From Paeniglutamicibacter cryotolerans (GTDB lineage: Bacteria > Actinomycetota > Actinomycetes > Actinomycetales > Micrococcaceae): DNA of 64,000 nucleotides. Made by a program: the position numbers and the translations under genes. The notes beneath the pieces were generated by a model. It was not told the DNA's origin and did not search any database. It was given only the letters and a program-made list of their open reading frames with translations. The stretch spans positions 1 through 64,000 of the forward strand of contig NZ_JACHVS010000001.1 in NCBI RefSeq assembly GCF_014190875.1, read 5' to 3'. Of this stretch, positions 54,806 to 63,296 are shown piece by piece (positions within the stretch are counted from its first letter, which is position 1; each line of letters begins with the position of its first letter).

Positions 54806-56519
54806 TCAGTCGTATCCTGTCTGCCGAAACATCATCCGGTTCCTCTTGGCTGGCACGTTCCGCTTCGACCCGGGCCACGTAGTGCAGCACTTCGCGCGAC
54901 ATCTGCGCATCGCTCCAGCCCAGGATCGGGGCCATCAGCCGCGCCACCTCGGGTGCTGCGGAAATGCCCCGGTCCCAGGCCTCGATGGAGATCCGGGTAC
55001 GCCGGGTGAGCACGTCGTGAATGTGCCGCGCCCCCTCGTGCGTCGTGGCGTAGATGACCTCGGCCGCCAGGTAGTCGTCTGCCCCCGGCAACGGGGCACC
55101 CAGCGCCGGGTCCGCGGTGATCAGGTCCAGCACGTCGATCGCCATCGAGCCGTAGCGGCCCAGCAGGTGCTCGACGCGGGCCACATGGACCCCTGCACGC
55201 CGGGCCATCGCATGACGCCGGTTGCACGCCGCCCGGTAGCCCTCGGCACCGAGCAGAGGAATCGAGTCGGTGCAGGACGGTGGGATGGCGGCATCCATGG
55301 CGCGGGCCGCCTCGTCCACCGCGTCCTTGGCCATGACCCGGTAGGTGGTGTATTTGCCGCCGGCGACCACGACCAGGCCGGGCACCGGGTGGGCCACCAC
55401 ATGCTCGCGCGAAAGCTTGGCGGTGGAATCCGATTCACCGGCCAACAACGGGCGCAGCCCGGCATAGACGCCCTCGACGTCCTCGCGGGTCAGCGGGCGC
55501 CGCAGCACGGTGTTCACATGGCCCAGCAGGTAGTCGATGTCCTTCGCCGTGGCGGCTGGGTGCGCCTTGTCCAGCGTCCAGTCGGTGTCGGTGGTTCCGA
55601 TAATCCAGTGCCGGCCCCACGGAATCACGAACAGGACCGACTTCTCCGTGCGCAGGATCATGCCGACGGTGGAGGCAATCCGGTCGCGCGGCACGACCAG
55701 GTGGACGCCCTTGGAGGCGCGGACCTTCAGCTGCCCGCGGTCGGTGACCATGGCCTGGGTCTCATCGGTCCAGACGCCGGTGGCATTGACTACCTGTTTG
55801 GCGCGGACCTCGAACACCTCGCCGGTTTCCTGGTCCTGGAGGGCGGCGCCGACCACGCGTTCGCCGGCGCGCAGGAAACTGGTGACCCGCACCCGGTTCG
55901 CCGCCCAGGCACCGTAGTGCGCGGCGGTGCGGATGAGGTTGAGCACCAGCCTGGCATCGTCGACCTGGGCGTCGTAGTAGCGGATCGAGCCGACGAATGC
56001 GTCGGTCTTCAGGCTGGGCACTGCCTTGAGCGTGGCGTGGCGTGAGAGGTGCTTGTGGAACGGGACGCCTCGGCTGTGCCCGGAGGCCATCGAGAGCAGG
56101 TCGTAGAGCGCTATGCCGGCCCCGACGTAGGGACGTTCGACGATCCGCTTGGTCAGCGGGTAAATGAAGGGCACCGGGTGGACCAGGTGCGGGGCAAGCC
56201 GCTCCATGAGCAGCCCACGCTCGTGCAATGCCTCGCGGACCAGGGCGAAGTCGAGCATTTCCAGGTAGCGCAGCCCGCCGTGGATCAGCTTGGAGGAGCG
56301 GGAGCTGGTGCCTGAAGCCCAGTCGCGTTCCTCGACGATGGCCACCTTCAACCCGCGGGTCACGGCGTCGAGCGCAGCTCCGGCACCGACCACGCCCCCG
56401 CCGATGATCAGCAGGTCAAGTTCCTCGGCGCCGGGAGCCGCAGTCGCCTTGATGGCAGCCACCGACGCCGCGCGAAAGTCCGTATCGAGCTTTCCTGTGC
56501 GCGGGTCGATGGCGGCCAT
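54774..56519 (-). CDS. glpD: Glycerol-3-phosphate dehydrogenase, FAD-dependent
   Basis: The 581-residue enzyme oxidises glycerol-3-phosphate at the membrane and reduces quinone. The FAD motif LIIGGGVVGAGAALDAVTRG is near the N-terminus, followed by SSRSSKLIHGGLRYLE and a GRHWIIGTTDTDW segment. The C-terminal domain is the usual GlpD_C type. The ATG lies 4 nt after the guaB3 stop, so it is in the same unit as guaB3 and the PTS IIA gene. Confidence 0.94.
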   Translation of the reverse strand: MAAIDPRTGKLDTDFRAASVAAIKATAAPGAEELDLLIIGGGVVGAGAALDAVTRGLKVAIVEERDWASGTSSRSSKLIHGGLRYLEMLDFALVREALHERGLLMERLAPHLVHPVPFIYPLTKRIVERPYVGAGIALYDLLSMASGHSRGVPFHKHLSRHATLKAVPSLKTDAFVGSIRYYDAQVDDARLVLNLIRTAAHYGAWAANRVRVTSFLRAGERVVGAALQDQETGEVFEVRAKQVVNATGVWTDETQAMVTDRGQLKVRASKGVHLVVPRDRIASTVGMILRTEKSVLFVIPWGRHWIIGTTDTDWTLDKAHPAATAKDIDYLLGHVNTVLRRPLTREDVEGVYAGLRPLLAGESDSTAKLSREHVVAHPVPGLVVVAGGKYTTYRVMAKDAVDEAARAMDAAIPPSCTDSIPLLGAEGYRAACNRRHAMARRAGVHVARVEHLLGRYGSMAIDVLDLITADPALGAPLPGADDYLAAEVIYATTHEGARHIHDVLTRRTRISIEAWDRGISAAPEVARLMAPILGWSDAQMSREVLHYVARVEAERASQEEPDDVSADRIRLNVEDIVPVRD

Positions 56520-56523
56520 GGTG

Positions 56524-57669
56524 TTAGTCGGCCTCGTACGGGGACACGACGACGCCGACCCGCTGGAATTCCTTCAGGTCCGAATAGCCGGTGGTGGCCA
56601 TCGAACGACGCAACGCACCAACCAGGTTCGAGGTGCCGTTGGTGTGGTTCGACGGGCCGAAGAGCAGCTGCTCCATCTGGCCCACGGTGCCGACCCTGAC
56701 CCGGTCCCCGCGCGGGGTGGATTCGTGGGCGGCTTCCATGCCCCAGTGCCAACCGGCGCCCGGCGCCTCCTCGGCACGGGCCAGCGCCGTGCCGAGCATG
56801 ACGGCGTCGGCTCCCATGGCGATGGCCTTGACGATGTCGCCACTGGTGCCCAGGCCGCCGTCGGCGATCACGTGCACGTAGCGTCCGCCGGATTCGTCGA
56901 GGTAGTCGCGGCGGGCCGCAGCCACATCGGAGATGGCCGTCGCCATCGGCGCGTGGATGCCCAGCGCGCGGCGGGTGGTGCCGGTGGCCCCTCCCCCGAA
57001 GCCGACCAGTACGCCGGCCGCGCCGGTCCGCATCAGGTGCAGGGCCGGAGTGTAGCCGGCAGCGCCGCCGACGATCACCGGGACGTCGAGTTCGTAGATG
57101 AACTGCTTGAGGTTCAGGGGTTCGTGGTTCTTGGACACGTGTTCGGCCGAGACGGTGGTGCCACGGATGACGAAGATGTCAACGCCGGCGGCAACTACCG
57201 TCTTGTAGTGCTCCTGGGTGCGCTGCGGGGTCAGCGAGCCGGCGACTGTCACACCGGATTCGCGAATCTCGGCCAGGCGTGCAGTGATCAGCTCCGGCTG
57301 AATCGGCGCGGAGTAGAGCTCTTGGAGGCGGCGGGTGATGGCCGGATCGTAGTGGCCGGCGCCGACGGTCTTCAGTGCGGCGATTTCCTCGAGCACCTTG
57401 GCCGGATCCTCATAGCGGGTCCAGAGGCCCTCGAGGTTCAGCACGCCCAGGCCCCCGAGCTTGCCCAGCGTGATGGCCGTTGCCGGGGACATCACCGAGT
57501 CCATCGGCGCGCCGATGATCGGGGTCGAGAACTGGTACGCGTCGATCTGCCAGTTCACCGAAACATCCTGCGGATCACGGGTACGGCGGTTGGGGACGAT
57601 CGCCACGTCGTCGAGGGAGTAGGCCTGCTGTCCGCGCTTTCCGCGCCCGATTTCAATCTCGTAAGTCAC
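56524..57669 (-). CDS. guaB3: GuaB3-family IMP dehydrogenase-related protein
   Basis: The 381-residue protein has the IMPDH barrel but no CBS domains. The N-terminus YEIEIGRGKRGQQAYSLDD and the phosphate-binding loops (VIADGGLGTSGDIVKAIAMG) are typical of GuaB3. At the usual catalytic-cysteine position it reads VIRGTTVSAEH, with Thr rather than Cys in the family alignment as I recall it. The activity in Actinobacteria is unsettled. The start is GTG with TAGGCT ending 6 nt upstream (leaderless). It leads a unit with glpD. Confidence 0.9.
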   Translation of the reverse strand: MTYEIEIGRGKRGQQAYSLDDVAIVPNRRTRDPQDVSVNWQIDAYQFSTPIIGAPMDSVMSPATAITLGKLGGLGVLNLEGLWTRYEDPAKVLEEIAALKTVGAGHYDPAITRRLQELYSAPIQPELITARLAEIRESGVTVAGSLTPQRTQEHYKTVVAAGVDIFVIRGTTVSAEHVSKNHEPLNLKQFIYELDVPVIVGGAAGYTPALHLMRTGAAGVLVGFGGGATGTTRRALGIHAPMATAISDVAAARRDYLDESGGRYVHVIADGGLGTSGDIVKAIAMGADAVMLGTALARAEEAPGAGWHWGMEAAHESTPRGDRVRVGTVGQMEQLLFGPSNHTNGTSNLVGALRRSMATTGYSDLKEFQRVGVVVSPYEAD

Positions 57670-57862
57670 CGGCTCAGCCTATCAGTCCGGGCCCGTCGCC
57701 TGCCCGTCGGTGACGTGCCGGGATGCATCCCAGCAACTCATTGTGGCCGGGATCTCGCAGTGGCCCAGGCGATTCCTACCAGTCCTCCAATAGTGCTGTG
57801 GTTCGGCCATCAGGCCCCCGCGAACTCGGCCTTGATTAACTTCGGCCGTGGGCACAAGTGAA

Positions 57863-57888
57863 CCCCGCCTCCAGGCATCAAGGCGGGG
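57863..57888 (-). terminator. Terminator of the DUF222/HNH gene
   Basis: CCCCGCCT and AGGCGGGG form an 8-bp stem with a 10-nt loop, 47 nt past the stop at 57935. The flanking 265-nt gap to guaB3 holds nothing else I can recognise. Confidence 0.6.
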
Positions 57889-57934
57889 GCCAGTGCGACG
57901 TTGGAAACCCTGGTGGGTGCCACTGTGTGTTGGT

Positions 57935-59293
57935 TCAGCAAGGGGTGTCACAGGTGGTGGTGCGGGTGCCGGGCAACGGTGGCGCTGTGGAGTGGTAGGT
58001 TTTGCCGGCCGGGGTGGTGATTCGTAGTCCGTGGCGTGTGCCGTGGGCGGGAGTTTCCTTCCATCCGGGGTATTCCTTGGTCTGGTTGCACCAGGCGCAA
58101 CGGGCGCTGGCGTTGTCGGCGGTGGTTTGCCCGCCACGGAACCATTGGTCGATGTGGTCGGTGTGCCTCACCCGGTTTTCGCAGCCGGGGGTGGCGCAGA
58201 TCTGATCGCGGATCTGCACCCAGTGGACCAGCCCGGCAGGGTAGGTGCGGCGGCGGGAGTCCATGGCCAGCAGTTTCCCGGTATCCGGTTCGGTATAGAG
58301 ACGCCGGATCCAGCGCTTGAGTTTCAAGTCGGTGTCCCGGCCGCGGATCAGTTGGCGGGCCAGGCAGGCCGGGATGGTGCCGTAGCCCTGCAGGTATGCC
58401 GGTTCCGCGTCACTTTGGAACAGGGTCCGGTCGGTCATGACCAAGTTGATTTCCACGGGTGGGGTGATGTTGGTTTCCCCGGTGAGCAGTCCGCAGAATT
58501 CGTCGGTGCGGATCTGTTCGCGGGTGCGTCCGTTGGCGGCGCCGGTGGCCAGGGCGGTATCGGCGAGGTCGGACAGGACCTGGTGCATGAGTACGGCTTG
58601 TTCGGCGGGAATTTCCCCGATGATGCGCATGGTCATGTTGCCGGTCGGGATGAAACGGATGTAGCGCTTGGCGCGGGCGTCATCGATGCGTTCGGCGGCG
58701 GTGGCGGGGTCGATTTCCTGGACCAGGGCCCTGACGCGGTTACCCAGGGCCTTGAGGCTCTCACCGAGGAAGTCCTCGGGGTTCGCGTTCAGTTCCACAT
58801 CGACCCATTGGCGGTATTCCGGGGCCAGTGCGCTGGCTTCGTGGGCGATGAGCATAGCCCGGTTCTCACTCAGGGCCCCGAAGGTGAAACGCGAGAGGGT
58901 CAGGGGCATGTCCGCGCACAGGATGCGGGAGCCGGCGAGGTGTCTGCTGCCTTCGAGGGGTGATTCGCTGCGGGCCAGTGCGATTTCGGTTCCGGTGCCG
59001 CGTCCTCGGGAGGTTTTATTCACTCCGTTGTCCGCATGGCGGTGGACGGCTGCGGCGTGCAGGGCGGTGGTGTCGCGGGCTTGGAGGGCCGCGAGGCAGG
59101 TCTTGACCTGTTCGGCTGATTCGATCCGGTCCGCCAGTTGGCGTTCGGTGAGCTGTTCGGAGGTGGTTCCGGCGATCAGATTCGCGAAGCCGGCCAGGAA
59201 GGAATGCGCCGATGTGGCCGGGGCGGTTTCCCCGGAGGGTCCCATCTGCGGGTTTTCCGGGTTCGTTTCCTGGGTTTTCCCGGTCTCGAACAT
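57935..59293 (-). CDS. DUF222 / HNH endonuclease-like protein
   Basis: The 452-residue protein has a DUF222 region (SRFTFGALSENRAMLIAHEA, AKRYIRFIPTGNMTMRI) and a C-terminal HNH nuclease (RDQICATPGCENRVRHTDHI, then NASARCAWCNQTKE). Such proteins are common and multicopy in Actinobacteria, often near mobile DNA. The ATG at 59293 is only 8 nt from the end of the IS256-like element and has no ribosome binding site, so the natural 5' end may have been lost. Confidence 0.85.
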   Translation of the reverse strand: MFETGKTQETNPENPQMGPSGETAPATSAHSFLAGFANLIAGTTSEQLTERQLADRIESAEQVKTCLAALQARDTTALHAAAVHRHADNGVNKTSRGRGTGTEIALARSESPLEGSRHLAGSRILCADMPLTLSRFTFGALSENRAMLIAHEASALAPEYRQWVDVELNANPEDFLGESLKALGNRVRALVQEIDPATAAERIDDARAKRYIRFIPTGNMTMRIIGEIPAEQAVLMHQVLSDLADTALATGAANGRTREQIRTDEFCGLLTGETNITPPVEINLVMTDRTLFQSDAEPAYLQGYGTIPACLARQLIRGRDTDLKLKRWIRRLYTEPDTGKLLAMDSRRRTYPAGLVHWVQIRDQICATPGCENRVRHTDHIDQWFRGGQTTADNASARCAWCNQTKEYPGWKETPAHGTRHGLRITTPAGKTYHSTAPPLPGTRTTTCDTPC

Positions 59294-59301
59294 GGAACTA
59301 G

Positions 59302-60704
59302 TGTCGGCCTTACGATTCCAGTGAGATGGACCCGTCGATTTCGGTTGCGGATGGACCGTCGGCGATGCGCCGCCGGGCTGCCGCTTTCACCTCGGCCCGG
59401 GCCTGCAATCTCAGCTGGGCCGCCGCGGACCACAGACTGTTTTCGGCTTTCCTTCCGTCCGGGGTGACCCGCCGATCGCAGATGTCGCGATACCTGCGCT
59501 GCGGGTGTCCCTGGTTGGCTAGCAAGTGCGCACGGATCGCCATGGCGTAATCACCGGCGTTGTCGGCCCGCAGCTCCCGCAACCTCATCAACTCCAGCAA
59601 CAGGTTCAACCGGGCACGATTGCGCAAGGACAAGGCCCGGTCTCCGATGCATTTCTTCACCCGGACGAAAACGCTTTCCAACGCACCGTTGGTATAGATC
59701 GGCGCGATCGCCTCCCGGCGTCCGGCTTGTCGGCGGATCTGCTGGCCGTGGCCACCGACCCAGGTCTGGATGGCCAGCAGGCCCGACTCCTGAACCGCGG
59801 TTTCGAACGCATCCCACCGATGGATATCGTTCAGTGCACCGTGGAACAGCTCCCGTAAAACACCGGACCCGACGGTCCGTTCCAACGTTGCCCTCCCGCT
59901 GGCATACAGGTGGTGTTCGCACGCGTGGTAGCGCTCCAGCCAGAACAAGGCGCCCCAGCGCTTGATGATCGCGGCCCGAATACCGGGATCCTCGTCGGCA
60001 ACGATGGACAGCGGGGTCCCCGGAAAGCGATCGAGGAACTCACCCCAGGCGGCGGTCGTGCGCGCGGGGTGGGCCTCCAACCGCCACAGCTGCCCGTTTT
60101 TGCCGTTCCGGTCATAGCCGTAGGCCGCCAGGACCGTATAGAGGGCGGTCCGGTCCGTGAATTCCCCGGCGGCATGCCACCAGAACGTCTTCGAGTCCAG
60201 AACGAGGATTGTCGGCCACCGCACGGGGGCCTGGGCCGCGGCCACCACGGGGACAAAATCAGCCACCCAATCAGCCACGGTTTGGCCGTTATGCAGAAGC
60301 TTTTGCCCCTGGGCGGGAGTATTGCCGGAGGCCTGCATCCGTACGCGCCGTGCGGCATCGATATAGGTGCTTCCGCGGCCGATATCAACAAGGGCCGCAG
60401 CGATTTCACGGATCAGGTATTCAAACTGTGCGGGAGCTGCGGGTCCTTCATGGGGTGCCAGATGGCTCTCACATTCGACGCACGTTTCGTGGTCTGCACG
60501 CGTCCGGCTGACCACGCCGAGGAAGCGGTGGTAGGAACCTCCCGGGAGGTTACACCGCCAGCGTTGCCGGGGCCGGCCTCCGTCTTTTTGCAGACCGTCA
60601 CGCACGACCCGGCCATCGAGATGCCCACGGGGACAAGCCGGGATTTCTCCAGCCATGGCTTGATTTTACGCCGAAACCATCTCACTGGAATCGTAAGGCC
60701 GACA
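59302..60704 (-). mobile_element. IS256/MULE-like element with perfect 28-bp ends
   Basis: The terminal inverted repeats at 59302-59329 and 60677-60704 are identical over 28 bp (starting TGTCGGCCTTACGATTCC). The element is 1.40 kb with one intact transposase gene. I see no target duplication: the left flank ends GGAACTAG and the right begins AGTATACG. That suggests a rearrangement or deletion at one side. Confidence 0.9.
59310..60656 (-). CDS. IS256/MULE-like transposase
   Basis: The 448-residue transposase has an N-terminal zinc-ribbon-like segment (CPRGHLDGRVVRDG, RWRCNLPGGSYHRF). The catalytic residues are D154 (LVLDSKTFWW), D221 (IVADEDPG) and E326 (NGALESVFVRVKK), a D-67-D-105-E spacing that fits the IS256/MULE group. 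TAAAAT ends 6 nt before the ATG at 60656, inside the element, so it is leaderless. The last codons lie in the left inverted repeat. Confidence 0.85.
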   Translation of the reverse strand: MAGEIPACPRGHLDGRVVRDGLQKDGGRPRQRWRCNLPGGSYHRFLGVVSRTRADHETCVECESHLAPHEGPAAPAQFEYLIREIAAALVDIGRGSTYIDAARRVRMQASGNTPAQGQKLLHNGQTVADWVADFVPVVAAAQAPVRWPTILVLDSKTFWWHAAGEFTDRTALYTVLAAYGYDRNGKNGQLWRLEAHPARTTAAWGEFLDRFPGTPLSIVADEDPGIRAAIIKRWGALFWLERYHACEHHLYASGRATLERTVGSGVLRELFHGALNDIHRWDAFETAVQESGLLAIQTWVGGHGQQIRRQAGRREAIAPIYTNGALESVFVRVKKCIGDRALSLRNRARLNLLLELMRLRELRADNAGDYAMAIRAHLLANQGHPQRRYRDICDRRVTPDGRKAENSLWSAAAQLRLQARAEVKAAARRRIADGPSATEIDGSISLES

Positions 60705-60905
60705 AGTATACGACTTAATAGGTAAATTAGGAAGAGTGTTCGAATGTTTTGAAGCTATGAATTTTTGCGATACAAGGTCTAGTCAAGTCGTGCTTTTTGG
60801 GTTTTTCACAGGGCTGCTTGGAGACGTTGACAAAGTACTTCGGACCTTAATATTCGAACAAAGGATCAGTCTGGCGCTAGAGCGACCTAACACTTGAGCA
60901 AGCAA
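60705..60905. other. AT-rich stretch with promoter-like sequence
   Basis: About 200 nt is far richer in A and T than its surroundings. It holds GTTCGAAT and ATTCGAAC as a distant inverted pair, and on the plus strand TTGACA (60827-60832) followed after 15 nt by TAATAT (60848-60853). No protein-coding frame is seen. It may be foreign DNA left beside the IS256-like element. Confidence 0.5.
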
Positions 60906-60909
60906 GCGG

Positions 60910-60945
60910 GAGGCGATCCACACTGCAGCGCGTGGATCGCCTCCG
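60910..60945 (-). terminator. Terminator of the BtrH-N/DUF4872 gene
   Basis: GGAGGCGATCCAC and GTGGATCGCCTCC form a perfect 13-bp stem with a 10-nt loop, 32 nt past the stop at 60978. It could also end a plus-strand transcript from the AT-rich stretch. Confidence 0.75.
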
Positions 60946-60977
60946 TCATTTGCCGCTATCGGCCATGGACCCTGGAA

Positions 60978-62222
60978 TCAGGCGGACAGCCCGGCCAGGG
61001 TCTCGGCGAGCGCAGATGCCGCACTTTCCTCGCGGGCGGCAATGCCGCGAACCAGGTGAGCCAGCATGGCGAAGTGGGCGGCCCGGGTCTCCGGATCAAC
61101 GTCCGGGTCGATCAGGTCGGTCAGTTCCTCCCAGGCCTCGGCCAGCGCCTGGTAGTCGTCCACGTGCCCGGCCAGCGGCTCGAGCCCGGGCAGCGTCGCG
61201 GCCTCGGCGAGGAAGTCGGCGTAGAGCCCGCGCAATCCGCCCTCGCCGCCAAAGCGGGTGTCCGTGAGGAATCCGGCAACTTGGACCAGACCGGCGTGCA
61301 GGCGCTCGGGTTCCTCGAAGATCCGGGTCCAGCCCTTCTTCGTGGTGGTGTCCTCCAGCCGATCGGCCCAGGAATTCATGCCGGCAATGCCGAAGTTCTT
61401 GGTGAAGTGCGCGGGGATGCCCTCGAGCTCGGCGGTGCCGAGCAGCCGGGAGGTGGTCTGCGCGATGGCGGCACGGACAGCGGCACTGAGCGTTGCGGCA
61501 TCCGGTCCCTTACTGGACGGAATCCAGGCCTGCCAGTGCTTGTTGCCCTTGTTCTTGGCGCGGGCCGCGGCAAGGTCTTCGGGAGAGATCGGCACCAGGT
61601 CCCCGGAGCCATCGTCGAGAAGCAGGTCATCCCCGTGTTCACCGACCACCACGAGGTCGATCGAGTCCTCGGCTTCCACGCCGTCGGCGTCGACCCAGGG
61701 AAGCGCGCCCACGGCGACGCGCACCACGACGGCGCGGCCCGCATCGAGTCCGGCATCCAGGTAATCGGCTGCCAGCCGGCCGCTGCCGGTGCTGCGTTCG
61801 CTCACCTTGGCACCGCAGCGGGCCAGCAGGTTGGCCGTATACGGCTCGGGGTGGGCGCGGGTGACCACGGTGGCGGTGGTCACCGTCTCGTACTGGAAGG
61901 TGAACACCATGAAGCCGATGCCGCCGGCCAGTCCGGAGAGCAGCGCCTCGCTCAGCGGCTCGCCGGTCAGCGGGTGGGTCACCCCGGCCTGGGTGAGGAC
62001 GCGGCTCCAGAGCCCGGCGTCGTACTGGCGGACGTTTTCCGGGGCCGGGTATTCGGGGAGCTCGGCTTCCTGCGCAGCGGCTGCCGCCTCAGCGGCCTCG
62101 AGCGACGTGGTCGGTCGTTCGGGCTTGGCAGCCAGGATGTGCTTGCGGGCCGTCGTGTAGCTTTCGCCGGTACGTTCCATGCGGGCACGGGTCAGCTTCT
62201 TCAGGTTCTTCGGCATGGCCAT
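60978..62222 (-). CDS. BtrH N-terminal / DUF4872-like protein
   Basis: The 414-residue protein starts with a basic segment (MPKNLKKLTRARMERTGESY) and has the pattern LTGEPLSEALLSGLAGGIGF, then MVFTFQYE, which fits the BtrH N-terminal (cysteine peptidase/acyltransferase-like) domain. A helical C-terminal DUF4872-like region follows (MNSWADRLEDTTTKKGWTRI). The BtrH name comes from butirosin synthesis, but no antibiotic genes are here. AAGGAGG lies 11 nt before ATG 62222; ATG 62216 is also possible. Confidence 0.65.
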   Translation of the reverse strand: MAMPKNLKKLTRARMERTGESYTTARKHILAAKPERPTTSLEAAEAAAAAQEAELPEYPAPENVRQYDAGLWSRVLTQAGVTHPLTGEPLSEALLSGLAGGIGFMVFTFQYETVTTATVVTRAHPEPYTANLLARCGAKVSERSTGSGRLAADYLDAGLDAGRAVVVRVAVGALPWVDADGVEAEDSIDLVVVGEHGDDLLLDDGSGDLVPISPEDLAAARAKNKGNKHWQAWIPSSKGPDAATLSAAVRAAIAQTTSRLLGTAELEGIPAHFTKNFGIAGMNSWADRLEDTTTKKGWTRIFEEPERLHAGLVQVAGFLTDTRFGGEGGLRGLYADFLAEAATLPGLEPLAGHVDDYQALAEAWEELTDLIDPDVDPETRAAHFAMLAHLVRGIAAREESAASALAETLAGLSA

Positions 62223-62294
62223 AGTGGTGTTGTCCTCCTTGGGTGCGGCAGCGGGGTCCTCCCGCACGCCAGGGATTGGCGCCACCGGTCGATT

Positions 62295-63110
62295 CTACCG
62301 GCGCCGGGCCACCAACAGCATCGGGGCGAGGGTACCTGCGTCCATGGCGGCCATCACGTTGCCGATCCGGTCCACCGGGTCACTGCCTAGGATGATCGGC
62401 ATCCCCAGCGGCATGGGATGCTCGCGCTGGGTCCGGCCCTGCGCCGCCATGGCCGCCAAGGCGGGGGCGCTCATGTCCTGCTCGCGTTCGACCTCGAACC
62501 CGGATTCCGCCAGCAGCTTCCGGTACCCGCTGACCGTGTCGACGAACGAACCCGCAGCCTCGTTGGCCCAGGGCTGCGGGTAGTGCAGGTCGTTGGAACC
62601 CATCAGGTCGTAGACGCCAAAGACGCCGCCTGGCGCCAATAGCCGGTGTACCTCGGCGAACACCGAGGCCTTGTCCTCCAGATTCATGCCCACGTGCAGC
62701 AGCGTCGCCACGTCGAAGCTTCCCGGCTCCAGCCCGGTGTCCTCGCCCGCCGCGCACAGCGAGGTGATCGACTCCCCCAGCCCGCTGGCGTGGTTCAGTT
62801 CCCTGGCGAGCTCGACGAACTCCTCCGTCAGGTCGACCGCCGTGACATAGGCGCCGTGGGCGGCAAAGGCCCGAGCAGCTCCGCCGATGCCGGAGCCGAC
62901 GTCCAACACCCGGGTTCCGGGGCCGATGCCGGTGGCGCGAATCAGGTCCATCGTGGCCGCGGTTCCCCCGCTGTGGAACTGGTCTGCTTCCTCCAGATCC
63001 CCCGGGGACAACGCGCCTGGATCCCTGCCCTGGGCACGGACCGCGGCAAAGAGCCGCTCGCGCAGCGTCCCGGTGGTGTACCTGTTGATGGCCTGCTCGT
63101 GATCACCCAT
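62295..63110 (-). CDS. Class I SAM-dependent methyltransferase
   Basis: The 271-residue protein has the SAM-binding motif RVLDVGSGIGGAARAFA and the following acidic VTAVDLTEEFVELA, with the small-molecule methyltransferase pattern (LEPGSFDVATLLHVGMNLED). It resembles ubiquinone/sarcosine-type methyltransferases; the substrate is unknown. The start at 63110 has GGGGAG 9 nt upstream. It is divergent from the alcohol dehydrogenase gene. Confidence 0.87.
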   Translation of the reverse strand: MGDHEQAINRYTTGTLRERLFAAVRAQGRDPGALSPGDLEEADQFHSGGTAATMDLIRATGIGPGTRVLDVGSGIGGAARAFAAHGAYVTAVDLTEEFVELARELNHASGLGESITSLCAAGEDTGLEPGSFDVATLLHVGMNLEDKASVFAEVHRLLAPGGVFGVYDLMGSNDLHYPQPWANEAAGSFVDTVSGYRKLLAESGFEVEREQDMSAPALAAMAAQGRTQREHPMPLGMPIILGSDPVDRIGNVMAAMDAGTLAPMLLVARRR

Positions 63111-63241
63111 GCTCAACACTCCCCTGCGTCCCTGCCCCCGGGCACGCCGGACGGTGCCCGTAGCCCCATGGTAGATCCAATCGCCCGCCATGGCGGCGGG
63201 GAACGACCACCGGGCGGACCCTTGCGGTTCTTCGCGCCATG

Positions 63242-63265
63242 CCATGGACTGGTGGAGGTCCATGG
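63242..63265. promoter_or_regulatory. Inverted repeat CCATGGAC-N8-GTCCATGG
   Basis: Perfect 8-bp arms separated by 8 nt lie 32 nt before the alcohol dehydrogenase start, in the divergent gap with the methyltransferase gene. The size fits a regulator binding site. No regulator gene is adjacent within the window. Confidence 0.4.
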
Positions 63266-63296
63266 CCGCCCGGTGCCATGGCGAAGAAGGAGAACC

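Noticed and set aside
59293..60713. 8-9 bp target duplication around the IS256-like element
   Set aside because: GGAACTAG and AGTATACG do not match, and shifting the ends by one or two bases does not help.
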